NCBI GenBank assembly: GCA_964586155.1
Contig: CAZPHC010000029.1
Span: forward strand, 1-64,000
Reading direction: 5' to 3'
DNA length: 64,000 nt
Source of the DNA: SXNM01 sp964586155
Lineage (GTDB): Bacteria > Myxococcota_A > UBA9042
Under the pieces are notes generated by a model. It was not told where the DNA came from. It worked only from the letters and a program-made list of their open reading frames with translations, and did not search any database. Each line of letters starts with the position of its first letter. The first letter of the stretch is position 1. The translations under genes and the position numbers were made by a program. Shown here one piece after another: positions 17,073 through 25,410 of the stretch.

Positions 17073-19930
17073 TTCTCGGCCTCCGGGGCGGTGCTCTGCT
17101 CGCTCGGCGCGTCGGGCTTGCCATCGACCTTGGTCGCAGGCGCGGGCTTGGCCGCGGGCTCCGGCGCCGGCTTGGCCGCGCTCTTGCTGCCCTTGCCGTT
17201 GGACGGCGGCAGGTCGATCTCCTCGGTCTTCTCGGCGCTCTCCTCGTCCTCTTCGAGCTGCTTGCCGAAGGGATCGTGCTCGAGGTCGTGGCCGTCGGGC
17301 GGGCCAACCATGTCGACGTCCGTGCTGTCGTAGTAGGCGCGCTCTTGCAGCTTGCGCTCCTCGCGGGCGGACTCGACCGCCTCGTGAATGTGCTGCAACA
17401 GGCCGCGCTTCTTGCGGAAGTCGATGTCGCCCTCGTACTCCTTGCGCCGCGTCGCCAGCTCGTCGGCGAAGTTGCGCATCTGGTCCATCTTCTCGTCGTG
17501 GATTCGGCGGATATCGCTGGGATCCTTGATGATGTGCGGGACGACCACCAGCAGGAGGTTCTTCTTCTCCTTCTGCTTGGTCGTCTTGCGGAAGAGCATG
17601 CCGATCAGCGGCAGGTCGCCGAGGATCGGGATCTTCGCCACGCCCGTCGTCTCGCGGTCGGTGATCAGGCCGCCGATGACCAGCGGCTGCTGGTCGCGTA
17701 CGACGACGGTGTTGGTGACCTTGCGCTTGGACGTGGTCGGGCCGAGGTTCGGATCCATCGCCTCGATCTCGTCGATCTGCTGGTCGATCTTGAGCTTGAT
17801 GAAGTCGGACTCGTTGATCTGCGGCGTGATCTTCAGCGTCAGGTCGACGTCGATGAACTGGATCATCGAGCCGAGGCCGCCGCCCAGGCCGCCGAGCGCG
17901 CCGCCGAGGCCACCGAGCGAGCCCAGCGCGCCAGCCGCGCCGCCAAGGCCGCCGAGGCCGGCCAGGCCGCCGAGGCCGCCGCCGAGGTTGGCCTGACGGT
18001 AGGGCACCTTGCGGCCGACCTGGATCTCGGCCTCTTCGTTGTTGAGCGTCAGGATATGCGGCGTCGAGAGCACGTTGACGTCCGAGTTGTTCTGGATCGC
18101 CTGGATCAAGAAGCCGAACGCGGGGATCGACAGCGTCACGCCGCTGGTGACGCTGCTGCCGGTGTTGCCGGTGTTGACCTGGACCAACGGGCCCTGCATG
18201 CCCGCCGCGAGGCCGCCGCTGTTGAGCTGGCTGATGTCGACGCCGCCCATGCCCAGGCCGCCGAGGCCGAGCAGCAGCGGCACCTGGTCGCCGCCAATGT
18301 CGAAGACCGTTCCCGCCGAGCCCGCGATCTGCATGTTCGCGTTCTTGGTCGTCGAGATCTCCATGATCACGGCCTCGACGTAGACCTGCTTGCGCCGGCT
18401 GTCGAGCTGGGCGATGACCTTCTGCAAGCTGAGGTAGTCCTTGAGGCTCGCCTCGATCACGAGCGAGTTCGTGGCCTTGTGGGCTGTGATCTTCACGTCG
18501 CCCTCGAAGAGCGCCGCCGAGCCGCCACCGCCGCCCTTGGCGCCACCGCGCGCCGCGCCGCCACGGGCACCCTTGGCCGCGCCGCCGCCGCCGCCGCCGG
18601 CGAGGCTCTGCAGCGTCTGCGCCAGGTCCTCGGCGTCGGCGTTCTCGAGCGGGTGGATGTGGATCGCGCCCTCGCCCGGGATCGGCACGTCGAGCTTGCG
18701 GATCAGGCGGTCGACCTTGAGGTAGTTGCTGCGCGTCGTGATCAGGATGATCTGGTTGGTGCGCTCGTCGGCGATGACCTTGCTGATCGAGACCTTGGTG
18801 ATGTCGCTGCCGCCGCCGGTCGGGCCAGCCGCCGGCGCACCCCTGGCACCGCGGGCGGCGCCGCGGGCCGGCGCGCTGCCGCCGCCCTTGCCCTCGCCGA
18901 AGACCGCGTTGATCCGCTCGACCAGCTCGCTGGCCGCCATGTGCTGCACCGGCCGCATCCAGATCTTCTCGTTGCCGAGCGGGATGTCGACCTCCTTGAC
19001 CAGCTCCATCATGCGCCGGATCGCCGAGCCGGTGTCGGTGATGATCAGCGTGTTGGTCGGCTTGTAGCTGAAGATGTCGCCGCCCTGGCTCTTGAACTTG
19101 GTCAGCAGCTGCTCGACCTCTTGGATGTCGACGTGCTCGAGCCGCACCAGGCGCGTGACGATCTGGTCGTCGTTGGGCACGCCGGCCTTGTTGCCGAGGA
19201 TGCGCGCGCCGCGGGCGCGGGCCTGGTTGCTGTCGACGATGTGCCAGAACGGCCCGCGCTGGGTCACCGTCATGCCGTTGACCTCGAGGGCCGACAGGAA
19301 CGCACGCCACGCCTCACCGACCGTCACCGGCTGCGGCGAGAGGATCGTGACCTTGGCACCGCGGCGGCTGGTCGCGAGCATGAAGTTGCGGGTCGTCCAG
19401 CACGAGACCAGCTTGATGATCGACTCGATCGGGGCGTCCTCGAAGTCCAGCGTCACGCGGGCGCCACGCGGCAGGGGACGGCACTTGATCTCCTTTTCGA
19501 AGTTCGTCTTCCAGGTGATGGAGTCCTCGATCTTCTTGCCTTCGTCCGCGCTGTCACCACCGCCGCTGCCGGGCGAGCCGGCGCCGCCGTTGCCGACGAT
19601 CCGGGCCGACTCGTTGGTCCGCGGCGCGGGCACCGGCGCCTCGGCGCCGCCATCCAGGGCCTCGGTCGCCGACGCGGGGTCGTAGGCGGGGTCCAGCTTG
19701 CCGGCGCCGCGCTTGAACACGCCCGCACCGCCGCCGGCCGTGACCTTGCGCTTGCCGCTGGTGTTCAGCGTGCCCGCCTTGCCCGGCCGCACGGGGATCG
19801 CGCGCTCCTGGGCCACGAGCGGCGCGGCGAGCGCGACGGTCACGCCGAGGGCCAGCAGCTGGCCGAGGGCGCGCTGGGCCGTTGCGGTGGCCGCCTTGCT
19901 CTGCCGAGACCATGGGGTCTGTCCGTTCAC
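17069..19930 (-). CDS. gspD: Type II secretion outer-membrane secretin GspD
   Basis: A 953-residue secretin. A signal peptide (ALGVTVALAAPLVAQ region) leads to N0-N3 ring domains (about 170-560), with two long Gly/Ala-rich linkers in the N2-N3 interval. The secretin beta-barrel core follows (about 575-830; ends in the VVVPHIIK motif). A striking Gly/Leu-rich insertion (about 665-705) sits in the gate region. The C-terminal ~130 residues are charged, then Pro/Ala/Lys-rich, and may be the pilotin-binding S region. The start is the GTG at 19930, preceded by TAGGAGATGAC. A TTG 14 codons upstream has no ribosome site. No pilotin gene (gspS) is adjacent. Confidence 0.94.
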   Translation of the reverse strand: MNGQTPWSRQSKAATATAQRALGQLLALGVTVALAAPLVAQERAIPVRPGKAGTLNTSGKRKVTAGGGAGVFKRGAGKLDPAYDPASATEALDGGAEAPVPAPRTNESARIVGNGGAGSPGSGGGDSADEGKKIEDSITWKTNFEKEIKCRPLPRGARVTLDFEDAPIESIIKLVSCWTTRNFMLATSRRGAKVTILSPQPVTVGEAWRAFLSALEVNGMTVTQRGPFWHIVDSNQARARGARILGNKAGVPNDDQIVTRLVRLEHVDIQEVEQLLTKFKSQGGDIFSYKPTNTLIITDTGSAIRRMMELVKEVDIPLGNEKIWMRPVQHMAASELVERINAVFGEGKGGGSAPARGAARGARGAPAAGPTGGGSDITKVSISKVIADERTNQIILITTRSNYLKVDRLIRKLDVPIPGEGAIHIHPLENADAEDLAQTLQSLAGGGGGGAAKGARGGAARGGAKGGGGGSAALFEGDVKITAHKATNSLVIEASLKDYLSLQKVIAQLDSRRKQVYVEAVIMEISTTKNANMQIAGSAGTVFDIGGDQVPLLLGLGGLGMGGVDISQLNSGGLAAGMQGPLVQVNTGNTGSSVTSGVTLSIPAFGFLIQAIQNNSDVNVLSTPHILTLNNEEAEIQVGRKVPYRQANLGGGLGGLAGLGGLGGAAGALGSLGGLGGALGGLGGGLGSMIQFIDVDLTLKITPQINESDFIKLKIDQQIDEIEAMDPNLGPTTSKRKVTNTVVVRDQQPLVIGGLITDRETTGVAKIPILGDLPLIGMLFRKTTKQKEKKNLLLVVVPHIIKDPSDIRRIHDEKMDQMRNFADELATRRKEYEGDIDFRKKRGLLQHIHEAVESAREERKLQERAYYDSTDVDMVGPPDGHDLEHDPFGKQLEEDEESAEKTEEIDLPPSNGKGSKSAAKPAPEPAAKPAPATKVDGKPDAPSEQSTAPEAEK

Positions 19931-19988
19931 GTCATCTCCTACGCGCAGCCGCGCCGCGCCGAGCCCCGCCAAGGGCCCGCTGGCGCAC

Positions 19989-21020
19989 TCACTTGACCGT
20001 GTACCGCATCGTCTTGAGCATCCCGCCGCGCTCGATCTGCACGGTGAGGCGGGCCTTGTTCTTCAGCGCTTCGTAGAGCGCCAACGCCTTGTTCGGGCTG
20101 TCGATCCGATTGCCGTTGATCACCTTGATGATGTCGCCGTTCTCGAAGCCGATGTCGCGGAACATGCTCGAGTTGGCCATGCCGATCATGCGGAAGCCGT
20201 CGTACTTGCCGCCGCGGTAGTTCGGCACCACGCGCGCCTGCTGGCCCAGCGATCCCAGGTTCTTGAGCTTTTCGTTGATCATCGAGCGGTCGAGCTGGTA
20301 GCTCGTGTCGCTGATCTTCTTGACGCCCTGCGGGTCGGCGGACGCGGCCTGTGTCGGCGGCGGCGCGCCGGGGCCCGGACGCTGGGCCCGGTTGCCAGGG
20401 ATGGCGCCCGGCGCGACCATCGGCGCGGCCTGGGCCGTCCCCTGGCCGCCTTCGCCCTCTGCATGGGGCCAGAGCGGCGCGATCGTCAGCTTGCCGGCCT
20501 CCTTGAGCACGACGTACGTCCGGTGGATCTCCTCGACGCGCGCCTGGCCCTCGAGCAGCTCGTAGCCGATCGTCACGAGCTTGTGGTCCTGGCGGTTGAC
20601 CTCCATGGTCGCGCTCGAGAACTCCATCGGCTGCACGACCATCGTACCGAGCAGCTTCACCGGCAGCTTCGTCAGCTCGTAACTGGCCTCGACCGGGCCT
20701 TCGGCGGGCTGCTCCTCGGCGGCCTCGTCGGTGGCCTCTTCTTGCGGCTCGGGCTCGGGCGCGGGCTCGTCGAGCAGGAAGGGGCTGCGCGCCGCCATCG
20801 CGCCGCCAGCGCCCTCGCCGGCGCGGGCCTTGGCCAGGCGCTGCGCGAGCTTGCTCTCGCCGCCGCCTGGCACATCCTCGCCCGCCGCCGACTCCGAGCC
20901 GGCCATCGTGCCCAGCTTCATCGCGATCAGGCCGTTGACGACACCACCGAGCTGCCACGCGATGAGCGCGAGGCCCAGCAGGTTGACGGCCCAGAAGTGT
21001 CGCTTGATCAGCGTCTCCAT
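19989..21020 (-). CDS. gspC: Type II secretion protein GspC with PDZ domain
   Basis: A 343-residue bitopic inner-membrane protein, first gene of the operon. Short cytoplasmic N-terminus, membrane helix at about 9-33, Pro/Glu-rich linker (80-110), HR domain (about 112-190) that contacts the GspD N0 ring, and C-terminal PDZ domain (about 245-343; FRDIGFENGDIIKVING). GspC couples the inner platform to the secretin and selects substrates. ATG 21020 is chosen because AGAGGAC stands upstream and the frame upstream has no signal. A sigma-54 promoter lies 86-100 bases upstream. Confidence 0.92.
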   Translation of the reverse strand: METLIKRHFWAVNLLGLALIAWQLGGVVNGLIAMKLGTMAGSESAAGEDVPGGGESKLAQRLAKARAGEGAGGAMAARSPFLLDEPAPEPEPQEEATDEAAEEQPAEGPVEASYELTKLPVKLLGTMVVQPMEFSSATMEVNRQDHKLVTIGYELLEGQARVEEIHRTYVVLKEAGKLTIAPLWPHAEGEGGQGTAQAAPMVAPGAIPGNRAQRPGPGAPPPTQAASADPQGVKKISDTSYQLDRSMINEKLKNLGSLGQQARVVPNYRGGKYDGFRMIGMANSSMFRDIGFENGDIIKVINGNRIDSPNKALALYEALKNKARLTVQIERGGMLKTMRYTVK

Positions 21021-21088
21021 GCGTGTGTCCGTCCTCTGCGCGGGTCGTCCGGGGGCATCCTCCGTTTCACCGCACACGCGATGAGAGG

Positions 21089-21101
21089 ACCCCAATGGGG
21101 T
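21089..21101. promoter_or_regulatory. ACCCC-AAT-GGGGT inverted repeat near gspC start site
   Basis: A 13-base inverted repeat (five-base arms, three-base centre) lies at about the position where the sigma-54 promoter at 21106-21120 would start transcription. It could be an operator or an RNA 5' hairpin. Its shortness leaves chance as an alternative. Confidence 0.3.
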
Positions 21102-21105
21102 TGAA

Positions 21106-21120
21106 GCAAAGTCCGTGCCA
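21106..21120 (-). promoter_or_regulatory. Sigma-54 (-24/-12) promoter of the gsp operon
   Basis: On the minus strand the sequence reads TGGCAC-GGACT-TTGC, with GG and GC separated by exactly ten bases. This equals the RpoN consensus (TGGCACG-N4-TTGC). Start of transcription would be near 21094, giving a leader of about 75 bases before gspC. RpoN promoters need an enhancer-binding activator, so the T2SS operon is probably signal-controlled. No activator gene is in the window. Confidence 0.75.
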
Positions 21121-21191
21121 TCGAGGCCGTCACGCAAACGTCCGAGATCGCGAGATTCCGCGCGCATCTCCGCGCCGTTGCCGCGCCTCCA

Positions 21192-21206
21192 TGGCACACT
21201 GCGCGC
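21192..21206 (+). promoter_or_regulatory. Weak sigma-54-like site facing the Cys-repeat lipoprotein gene
   Basis: TGGCAC at 21192-21197 has GC at the -12 position with the required ten-base spacing from GG, but the -12 box is GCGC rather than TTGC. It faces the gene at 21329. The divergent interval 21021-21328 (308 bases) contains this site, the strong sigma-54 promoter on the other strand and the inverted repeat at 21089-21101. Confidence 0.25.
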
Positions 21207-21328
21207 CAGACCACCAGCGTCCAGCGTGACAAATTGGCATTCGGTCCGCCGATCGGCCCGGGGGGGTGCCGTCGGCCGCAGAGGACGCTACCATCCACCC
21301 GATGGCCGCTTGCCGCCCAGGAGCCCAG

Positions 21329-22429
21329 ATGCTGCACCGTCGTTCCTGTCCAGCCGACCTGGCGTCCGTCCGTGCCCGGACCCGAGCCGTCGCGGTCCTG
21401 TCCGTGTGGCTCCTCGCCTTGGGCACCTTCGCGTGCGGCACCGACGAGTCCAAGGACGGCAAGGACGCCGGCGACGAGCCCGACGTCACGACCTTCGACG
21501 GCGGCGGATCCGCCGACACCGCGCTGGCCGACACCGTGGCCGACACCGGGGCCGTGGACAGCGGCGCTGGCACCGATGGCCAGTCGGCCGGCGACGGCAG
21601 CACCGACATCTCGTGGCCCGGCGACGGCGCGTGCACGCCGGACTGCAAGGGCAAGCTCTGCGGCCCGGACGGCTGCGGCTCGGTCTGCGGCTTCTGCCCG
21701 ACAGGCGAGTTCTGCGCCAAGGACGGCAGCAAGTGCGAGGAGTTCTGCAAGCCACAATGCGAGGGCAAGGTCTGCGGCGACAACGGCTGCGGCGGCGACT
21801 GCGGCACCTGCGGCGCGGGCAAGCATTGTGGCATCGACTTCCTCTGCTATGCCGACGACTGCAAGGGCAGCTGCGAGGGCAAGGTCTGCGGCGACAACGG
21901 CTGTGGCGGAAGTTGTGGCAGCTGCGCGACGGGCGATCTCTGCGACTCCAGCGGTTCATGCAAACCTTCGCCATGCAAAGGTATTCCCGCCGACGGCAAG
22001 TGCGACGGCGACATCCTGCTCGGCTGCAAGGGCACCGGCGCGACGGCGAGCAAGACGACGATGGATTGCAGCGTGCAGCTGCCGGTCGGCAGCAAGATCT
22101 GCGCATGGGATCCGCTGGCCAGCAAGCATGGCTGCATCGACAAGCCGCCGTGCACACCCGTCTGCACCAAGACCGACGGCAGCCCCAAGGAGTGTGGCGA
22201 CGACGGCTGTGGCGGCATCTGCAAGAGCTGTCTCGAAGGCTGGGCGTGCGAGGTCGACAGCTGCAAGGTCAAGCCCGGCGCGGTCTGCGGCGGCACCTTC
22301 AACAGCAAGACCGGAGCCTGCGACGGCAACACCTGGCTGCTGTGCTCGGCGGGCAAGATCGCCGCGGTCAACTGCGGCGACGCCAACAAGACCTGCACCT
22401 GGACCGGCTCGGCCTACGGCTGCAAGTAG
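21329..22429 (+). CDS. Cys-rich repeat lipoprotein
   Basis: A 366-residue exported protein. The N-terminal hydrophobic segment (AVAVLSVWLLALGTFAC) ends at a cysteine that is probably lipidated, though the lipobox is not canonical. An Asp/Gly/Thr-rich spacer follows (about 35-95), then at least three to four Cys-rich units of the form C-x-GK-x-CG-x-x-GCGG-x-CG-x-C (around residues 105-215; a degenerate one near 280-310). More Cys pairs end the protein. Such disulfide-knotted units are common in secreted Myxococcota proteins; the function is unknown. Start 21329 is chosen because AGGAG stands five bases upstream. Two earlier in-frame ATGs (21266, 21302) lack this. The 3' end overlaps truA by 16 bases, convergently. 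Confidence 0.8.
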   Translation: MLHRRSCPADLASVRARTRAVAVLSVWLLALGTFACGTDESKDGKDAGDEPDVTTFDGGGSADTALADTVADTGAVDSGAGTDGQSAGDGSTDISWPGDGACTPDCKGKLCGPDGCGSVCGFCPTGEFCAKDGSKCEEFCKPQCEGKVCGDNGCGGDCGTCGAGKHCGIDFLCYADDCKGSCEGKVCGDNGCGGSCGSCATGDLCDSSGSCKPSPCKGIPADGKCDGDILLGCKGTGATASKTTMDCSVQLPVGSKICAWDPLASKHGCIDKPPCTPVCTKTDGSPKECGDDGCGGICKSCLEGWACEVDSCKVKPGAVCGGTFNSKTGACDGNTWLLCSAGKIAAVNCGDANKTCTWTGSAYGCK

Positions 22430-23382
22430 CCCGCAGCCTCGGCCTCTTCGGCCTGGGCGCGCATGGCCGCGCTCATCCGCGCCAGCAGCGCCTTGTGGTC
22501 GAGGCCCTGGCGCGCGCCCGACGGCCCGTAGAAGACCTCGTCGAGCACCAGGCCATGGGCCGGGGCCGTCTGGCCCGGATCCCTGCGATCACCGCTTTGC
22601 AGCGCGCGCCGGATGTCGTCGAGGCTGCGCTGGCCCCGGCCGACGCTGACCAGCGTCCCGGCCAGGATCCGCACCATGTTGTGCAAGAAGGCGTTGCCTT
22701 CGACGATCAGCGAGAGTTCGCCCGCGCCGTCGGCCCGCGCCTCGGCGCCGCGGACGATGCGGACCTCGCGCATCGTTCGCATCGTCGTCGGCGACTGACA
22801 ATGGGCCGAGCGGAACGCGGCGAAGTCGTGATCGCCCTGCAAGAGCGCCGCAGCCTGGCGCATCGCCTCGAGGTCCAGCCGCGATGGAACGTGCCAATGC
22901 GTCGTGCGCAGCAACGGCGAGCGGGCCCTCGCGTTCCAGATCCGGTAGATGTAGCGCTTGCCCACCGCGTCGTGGCGGATGTGGAAGTCGGCGTCGACGC
23001 GATCGGCGCTGACGATGGCGATGTCCTCGTCCATGTGGGCGTTCCAGCCCAGCACCACCGCCTTGGCCGGCAGCTCGCGCCGCGTGTGGACCAGGACGGG
23101 CAGGGCGCGGGCGTGGACGCCGGCGTCCGTTCGGCTCGAGGCCCGCAGCTCGACGTCTTCGCCCTGCCAGGCGCGCCAGCCGTCGGCCAACGCGCTGGCT
23201 ACGGTGCGCAGGTCGCCCTGGCGCTGGTAGCCGGCAAATCCGGCGCCGTCGAACTGCACGCGGACCAGCCAGCGATGCACGTCGGCCGCGTGGACCATCG
23301 AGCCACGGCCCTCGTCGCCGAGTTCCGCATCCGGCCCGGTCGCGCCGAGCCCGTCGCTGTCGTGGGCGTGCGCCTCCAGCAT
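22414..23382 (-). CDS. truA: tRNA pseudouridine synthase A
   Basis: A 322-residue TruA. It isomerises uridines 38-40 in the tRNA anticodon stem. The catalytic Asp lies in SSRTDAGVHA (about residue 85); other family motifs are RYIYRI (about 144), DFAAFRSA (about 185) and NAFLHNMVRILAGTL (about 230). The body begins near residue 37 (HRWLVRVQFDGAGFAGYQRQG). Residues 1-28 are weakly conserved, and the alternative start Met29 (23298) is possible. I keep 23382 because it lies eight bases after the upstream stop, consistent with coupling. The 3' end overlaps the convergent lipoprotein gene. Confidence 0.93.
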   Translation of the reverse strand: MLEAHAHDSDGLGATGPDAELGDEGRGSMVHAADVHRWLVRVQFDGAGFAGYQRQGDLRTVASALADGWRAWQGEDVELRASSRTDAGVHARALPVLVHTRRELPAKAVVLGWNAHMDEDIAIVSADRVDADFHIRHDAVGKRYIYRIWNARARSPLLRTTHWHVPSRLDLEAMRQAAALLQGDHDFAAFRSAHCQSPTTMRTMREVRIVRGAEARADGAGELSLIVEGNAFLHNMVRILAGTLVSVGRGQRSLDDIRRALQSGDRRDPGQTAPAHGLVLDEVFYGPSGARQGLDHKALLARMSAAMRAQAEEAEAAGYLQP

Positions 23383-23390
23383 CGGGCGGC

Positions 23391-25211
23391 TCAGAGGTCG
23401 AAGGCCAGACCGAACATCAGCACGCTGTCGGAGAGGTCCATCGACTTCTTGTCACCGAAGTTGTTGAGCGACAGGACCTGGTACTCCGCGAACAGGTAGC
23501 TGTGGTTGACGCCCATCTCGAGATCGAAGCCCTTCGCCGCTCGCGGCTCGAAGACGTCGAGCAGCAGGCGCAAGCCGACGGCGCCGTGCAGGCCCGCGAT
23601 CCCGCCCTGGGCGGTGCGCACCTTGTTGTCGGTGCCGGTGTAGGTCGAGACATCGCCGTTGCCGTCGAACGCCCACCACAGCGAGTAGGCGATGCCTCCT
23701 TTGGCGTAGGGGATCAGCGGGAAGCCCGTCTCGAACGCCAGCCAGTTGAAGCGGTAGGTCAGGTCGATCGTGATCGGCACGATCATCAGCTCGGTCGAAT
23801 CCTTGGAGGTCGAGCCGTCCAGCGTCCGGCCCTTGCCCGAGGCCGACCACCAGCCGATGCTGCCGCCCAGCCCGAGGTCGCCGAAGCCGTCGAAGAGGAA
23901 GTAGTCGAAGGACAGGCCCTTGGCGAGCTCTGAGCCGCCGATCAGCGAGTCGAAGGGCGTCTGGCCGTTGGTCGAGGCGAACTCGCTGTCGATCGACGGC
24001 AGGTAGTAGCCCACCCGCAGGTCGATGCTGGAGGTGCGCGGCGAGTCGGCGCGGGCCGTCCCCGGCGCCAGCAGGCCCGCGGCGACCACGGTCGCGGCGA
24101 GCGCGGTCAGCAGCCCGCGAGTCGCAGACATCCCCAGGCTCCGCGTCGCCCGACGGCGCAGCACCAGCAACGCTGCGGCGAGCCCGACCAGCCAGGCCAT
24201 CGAGCCGCTGCCGCCGGCGCCCGAGCGCCCCTGGGCGCTGCAGCCGTAGTAGCCGCCCTCTTCGGTGCCGCCCGACGCCTTGTAGTACTCCCAGAAGTCC
24301 TGGACCTCGGTCGGCGACGCCTCGGTCACCTTCTCGGCGGCGGACTCGTTGTCGTTGGCGTCGATCGCCGTCACCGCCACGTAGTAGGTCTCGCCGTTGG
24401 TCAGGCCCGTGATCTTGTACGAGGTGGCCGTGAGCTTGTCGCTGCGGTTGGTCGCTGTCGTCGGCGCGCTGGCCGAGAAGGGCACCGTCGACCAGTAGAC
24501 CCGCGCATACGGCGTCGTCGCCGCGTCGGCCAGCGTCCAGCTGACGTTGATGTTCTTGTCGCCGACCGCGGCGTCCTTGAGCGTCGGCGGCGTCGGCGCA
24601 GCGAGATCCACCGTGATCTTCAGCTGGCTGCCGTCCGTGAACGTGGTGCCGGCCGTGTTGGTGCCCTTGATGATGAACGTGACGCCGGCGTTGTGCTCGC
24701 CGCCGCCGTCGCACTTGAGCGCGGTGATCATCTGGCCCAGATCGACGTCGACCAGCTCGCCGGCGAAGGTCAGCGGGTTGCCGAAGGTCTTGTCCGTGGC
24801 CACCACCTTGCAGGTCGAGGTCGACGGCTCGGTCATGTCGGTGGTCGAGCAGGAGGACCCGTCGGCGGCCGCGACCTTGATGCCGTAGGCCGAGGCGCTG
24901 GTCATCGTCGCGTCGGCGATGAAGCTCCAGGTCACGCGCACCGTCGGATCCGTCGCCGACTTGATCGCCTCGCAGTCGGCCTTGTTGATCACATGGCTGG
25001 CGCCGATCGTGGTCGTGGTCGTCGACGCCAGGCCGAGTCGCGTCGACGGCTCGTAGTCGCTGCCTGGCTTCGCCGCGATGCTGTCGATCTTGATGGTGAG
25101 GGCGTCCGCCGCGCGCGGCGTCCACAGGCCCAGCACACCCGCCGACAACAGCGCAGCTGCCCTCGCGCCGGTTCGTCGCTGAAACCACGTTGCTTCGTGC
25201 TGACCTGCCAC
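23391..25211 (-). CDS. MYXO-CTERM fibronectin-III protein continuous with outer-membrane barrel (MXAN_2561 + MXAN_2562 type)
   Basis: One open frame of 606 residues contains what are usually two genes. Residues 1-360: signal peptide (cleavage near ADA-LTIKID), a novel N-terminal region, a fibronectin type III domain (about 235-325), then a MYXO-CTERM signal (GCSAQG, hydrophobic helix, RRR at about 350). No stop follows. Residues 361-606 begin with Met and a second complete signal peptide (LLTALAATVVAAGLLAPGTARA), then an outer-membrane beta-barrel of the MXAN_2562 type ending in a C-terminal aromatic/Leu strand. The barrel part alone would be 23391-24131, with GGAG upstream of its ATG. The start at GTG 25211 has AGAGGAGCGAAAC upstream. 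Either a genuine fused polyprotein, two overlapping translation units, or a lost stop codon. Confidence 0.75.
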   Translation of the reverse strand: MAGQHEATWFQRRTGARAAALLSAGVLGLWTPRAADALTIKIDSIAAKPGSDYEPSTRLGLASTTTTTIGASHVINKADCEAIKSATDPTVRVTWSFIADATMTSASAYGIKVAAADGSSCSTTDMTEPSTSTCKVVATDKTFGNPLTFAGELVDVDLGQMITALKCDGGGEHNAGVTFIIKGTNTAGTTFTDGSQLKITVDLAAPTPPTLKDAAVGDKNINVSWTLADAATTPYARVYWSTVPFSASAPTTATNRSDKLTATSYKITGLTNGETYYVAVTAIDANDNESAAEKVTEASPTEVQDFWEYYKASGGTEEGGYYGCSAQGRSGAGGSGSMAWLVGLAAALLVLRRRATRSLGMSATRGLLTALAATVVAAGLLAPGTARADSPRTSSIDLRVGYYLPSIDSEFASTNGQTPFDSLIGGSELAKGLSFDYFLFDGFGDLGLGGSIGWWSASGKGRTLDGSTSKDSTELMIVPITIDLTYRFNWLAFETGFPLIPYAKGGIAYSLWWAFDGNGDVSTYTGTDNKVRTAQGGIAGLHGAVGLRLLLDVFEPRAAKGFDLEMGVNHSYLFAEYQVLSLNNFGDKKSMDLSDSVLMFGLAFDL

Positions 25212-25273
25212 GTTTCGCTCCTCTGCGTCGTGCTCGGGGTGCGCCGCCGCGCGTACCGCCCCAAGTCGTTCAT

Positions 25274-25288
25274 GCACGAGCCGTGCCA
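25274..25288 (-). promoter_or_regulatory. Sigma-54-like promoter upstream of the MYXO-CTERM/barrel gene
   Basis: On the minus strand TGGCAC-GGCTC-GTGC has GG and GC exactly ten bases apart and one mismatch to the RpoN consensus. Predicted start near 25262 gives a leader of about 50 bases before the GTG at 25211. Confidence 0.45.
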
Positions 25289-25410
25289 GCCACATTGCTC
25301 CGCAAGTGCCAGAAACCACGGGGCCCCGTCTCCATTCCCGACGCGGGCCGCTGTCGAGACTGCACGCATGGCGGCACACTGGCAGGCCACGCGTGCCAAT
25401 CTGGCAGTCG

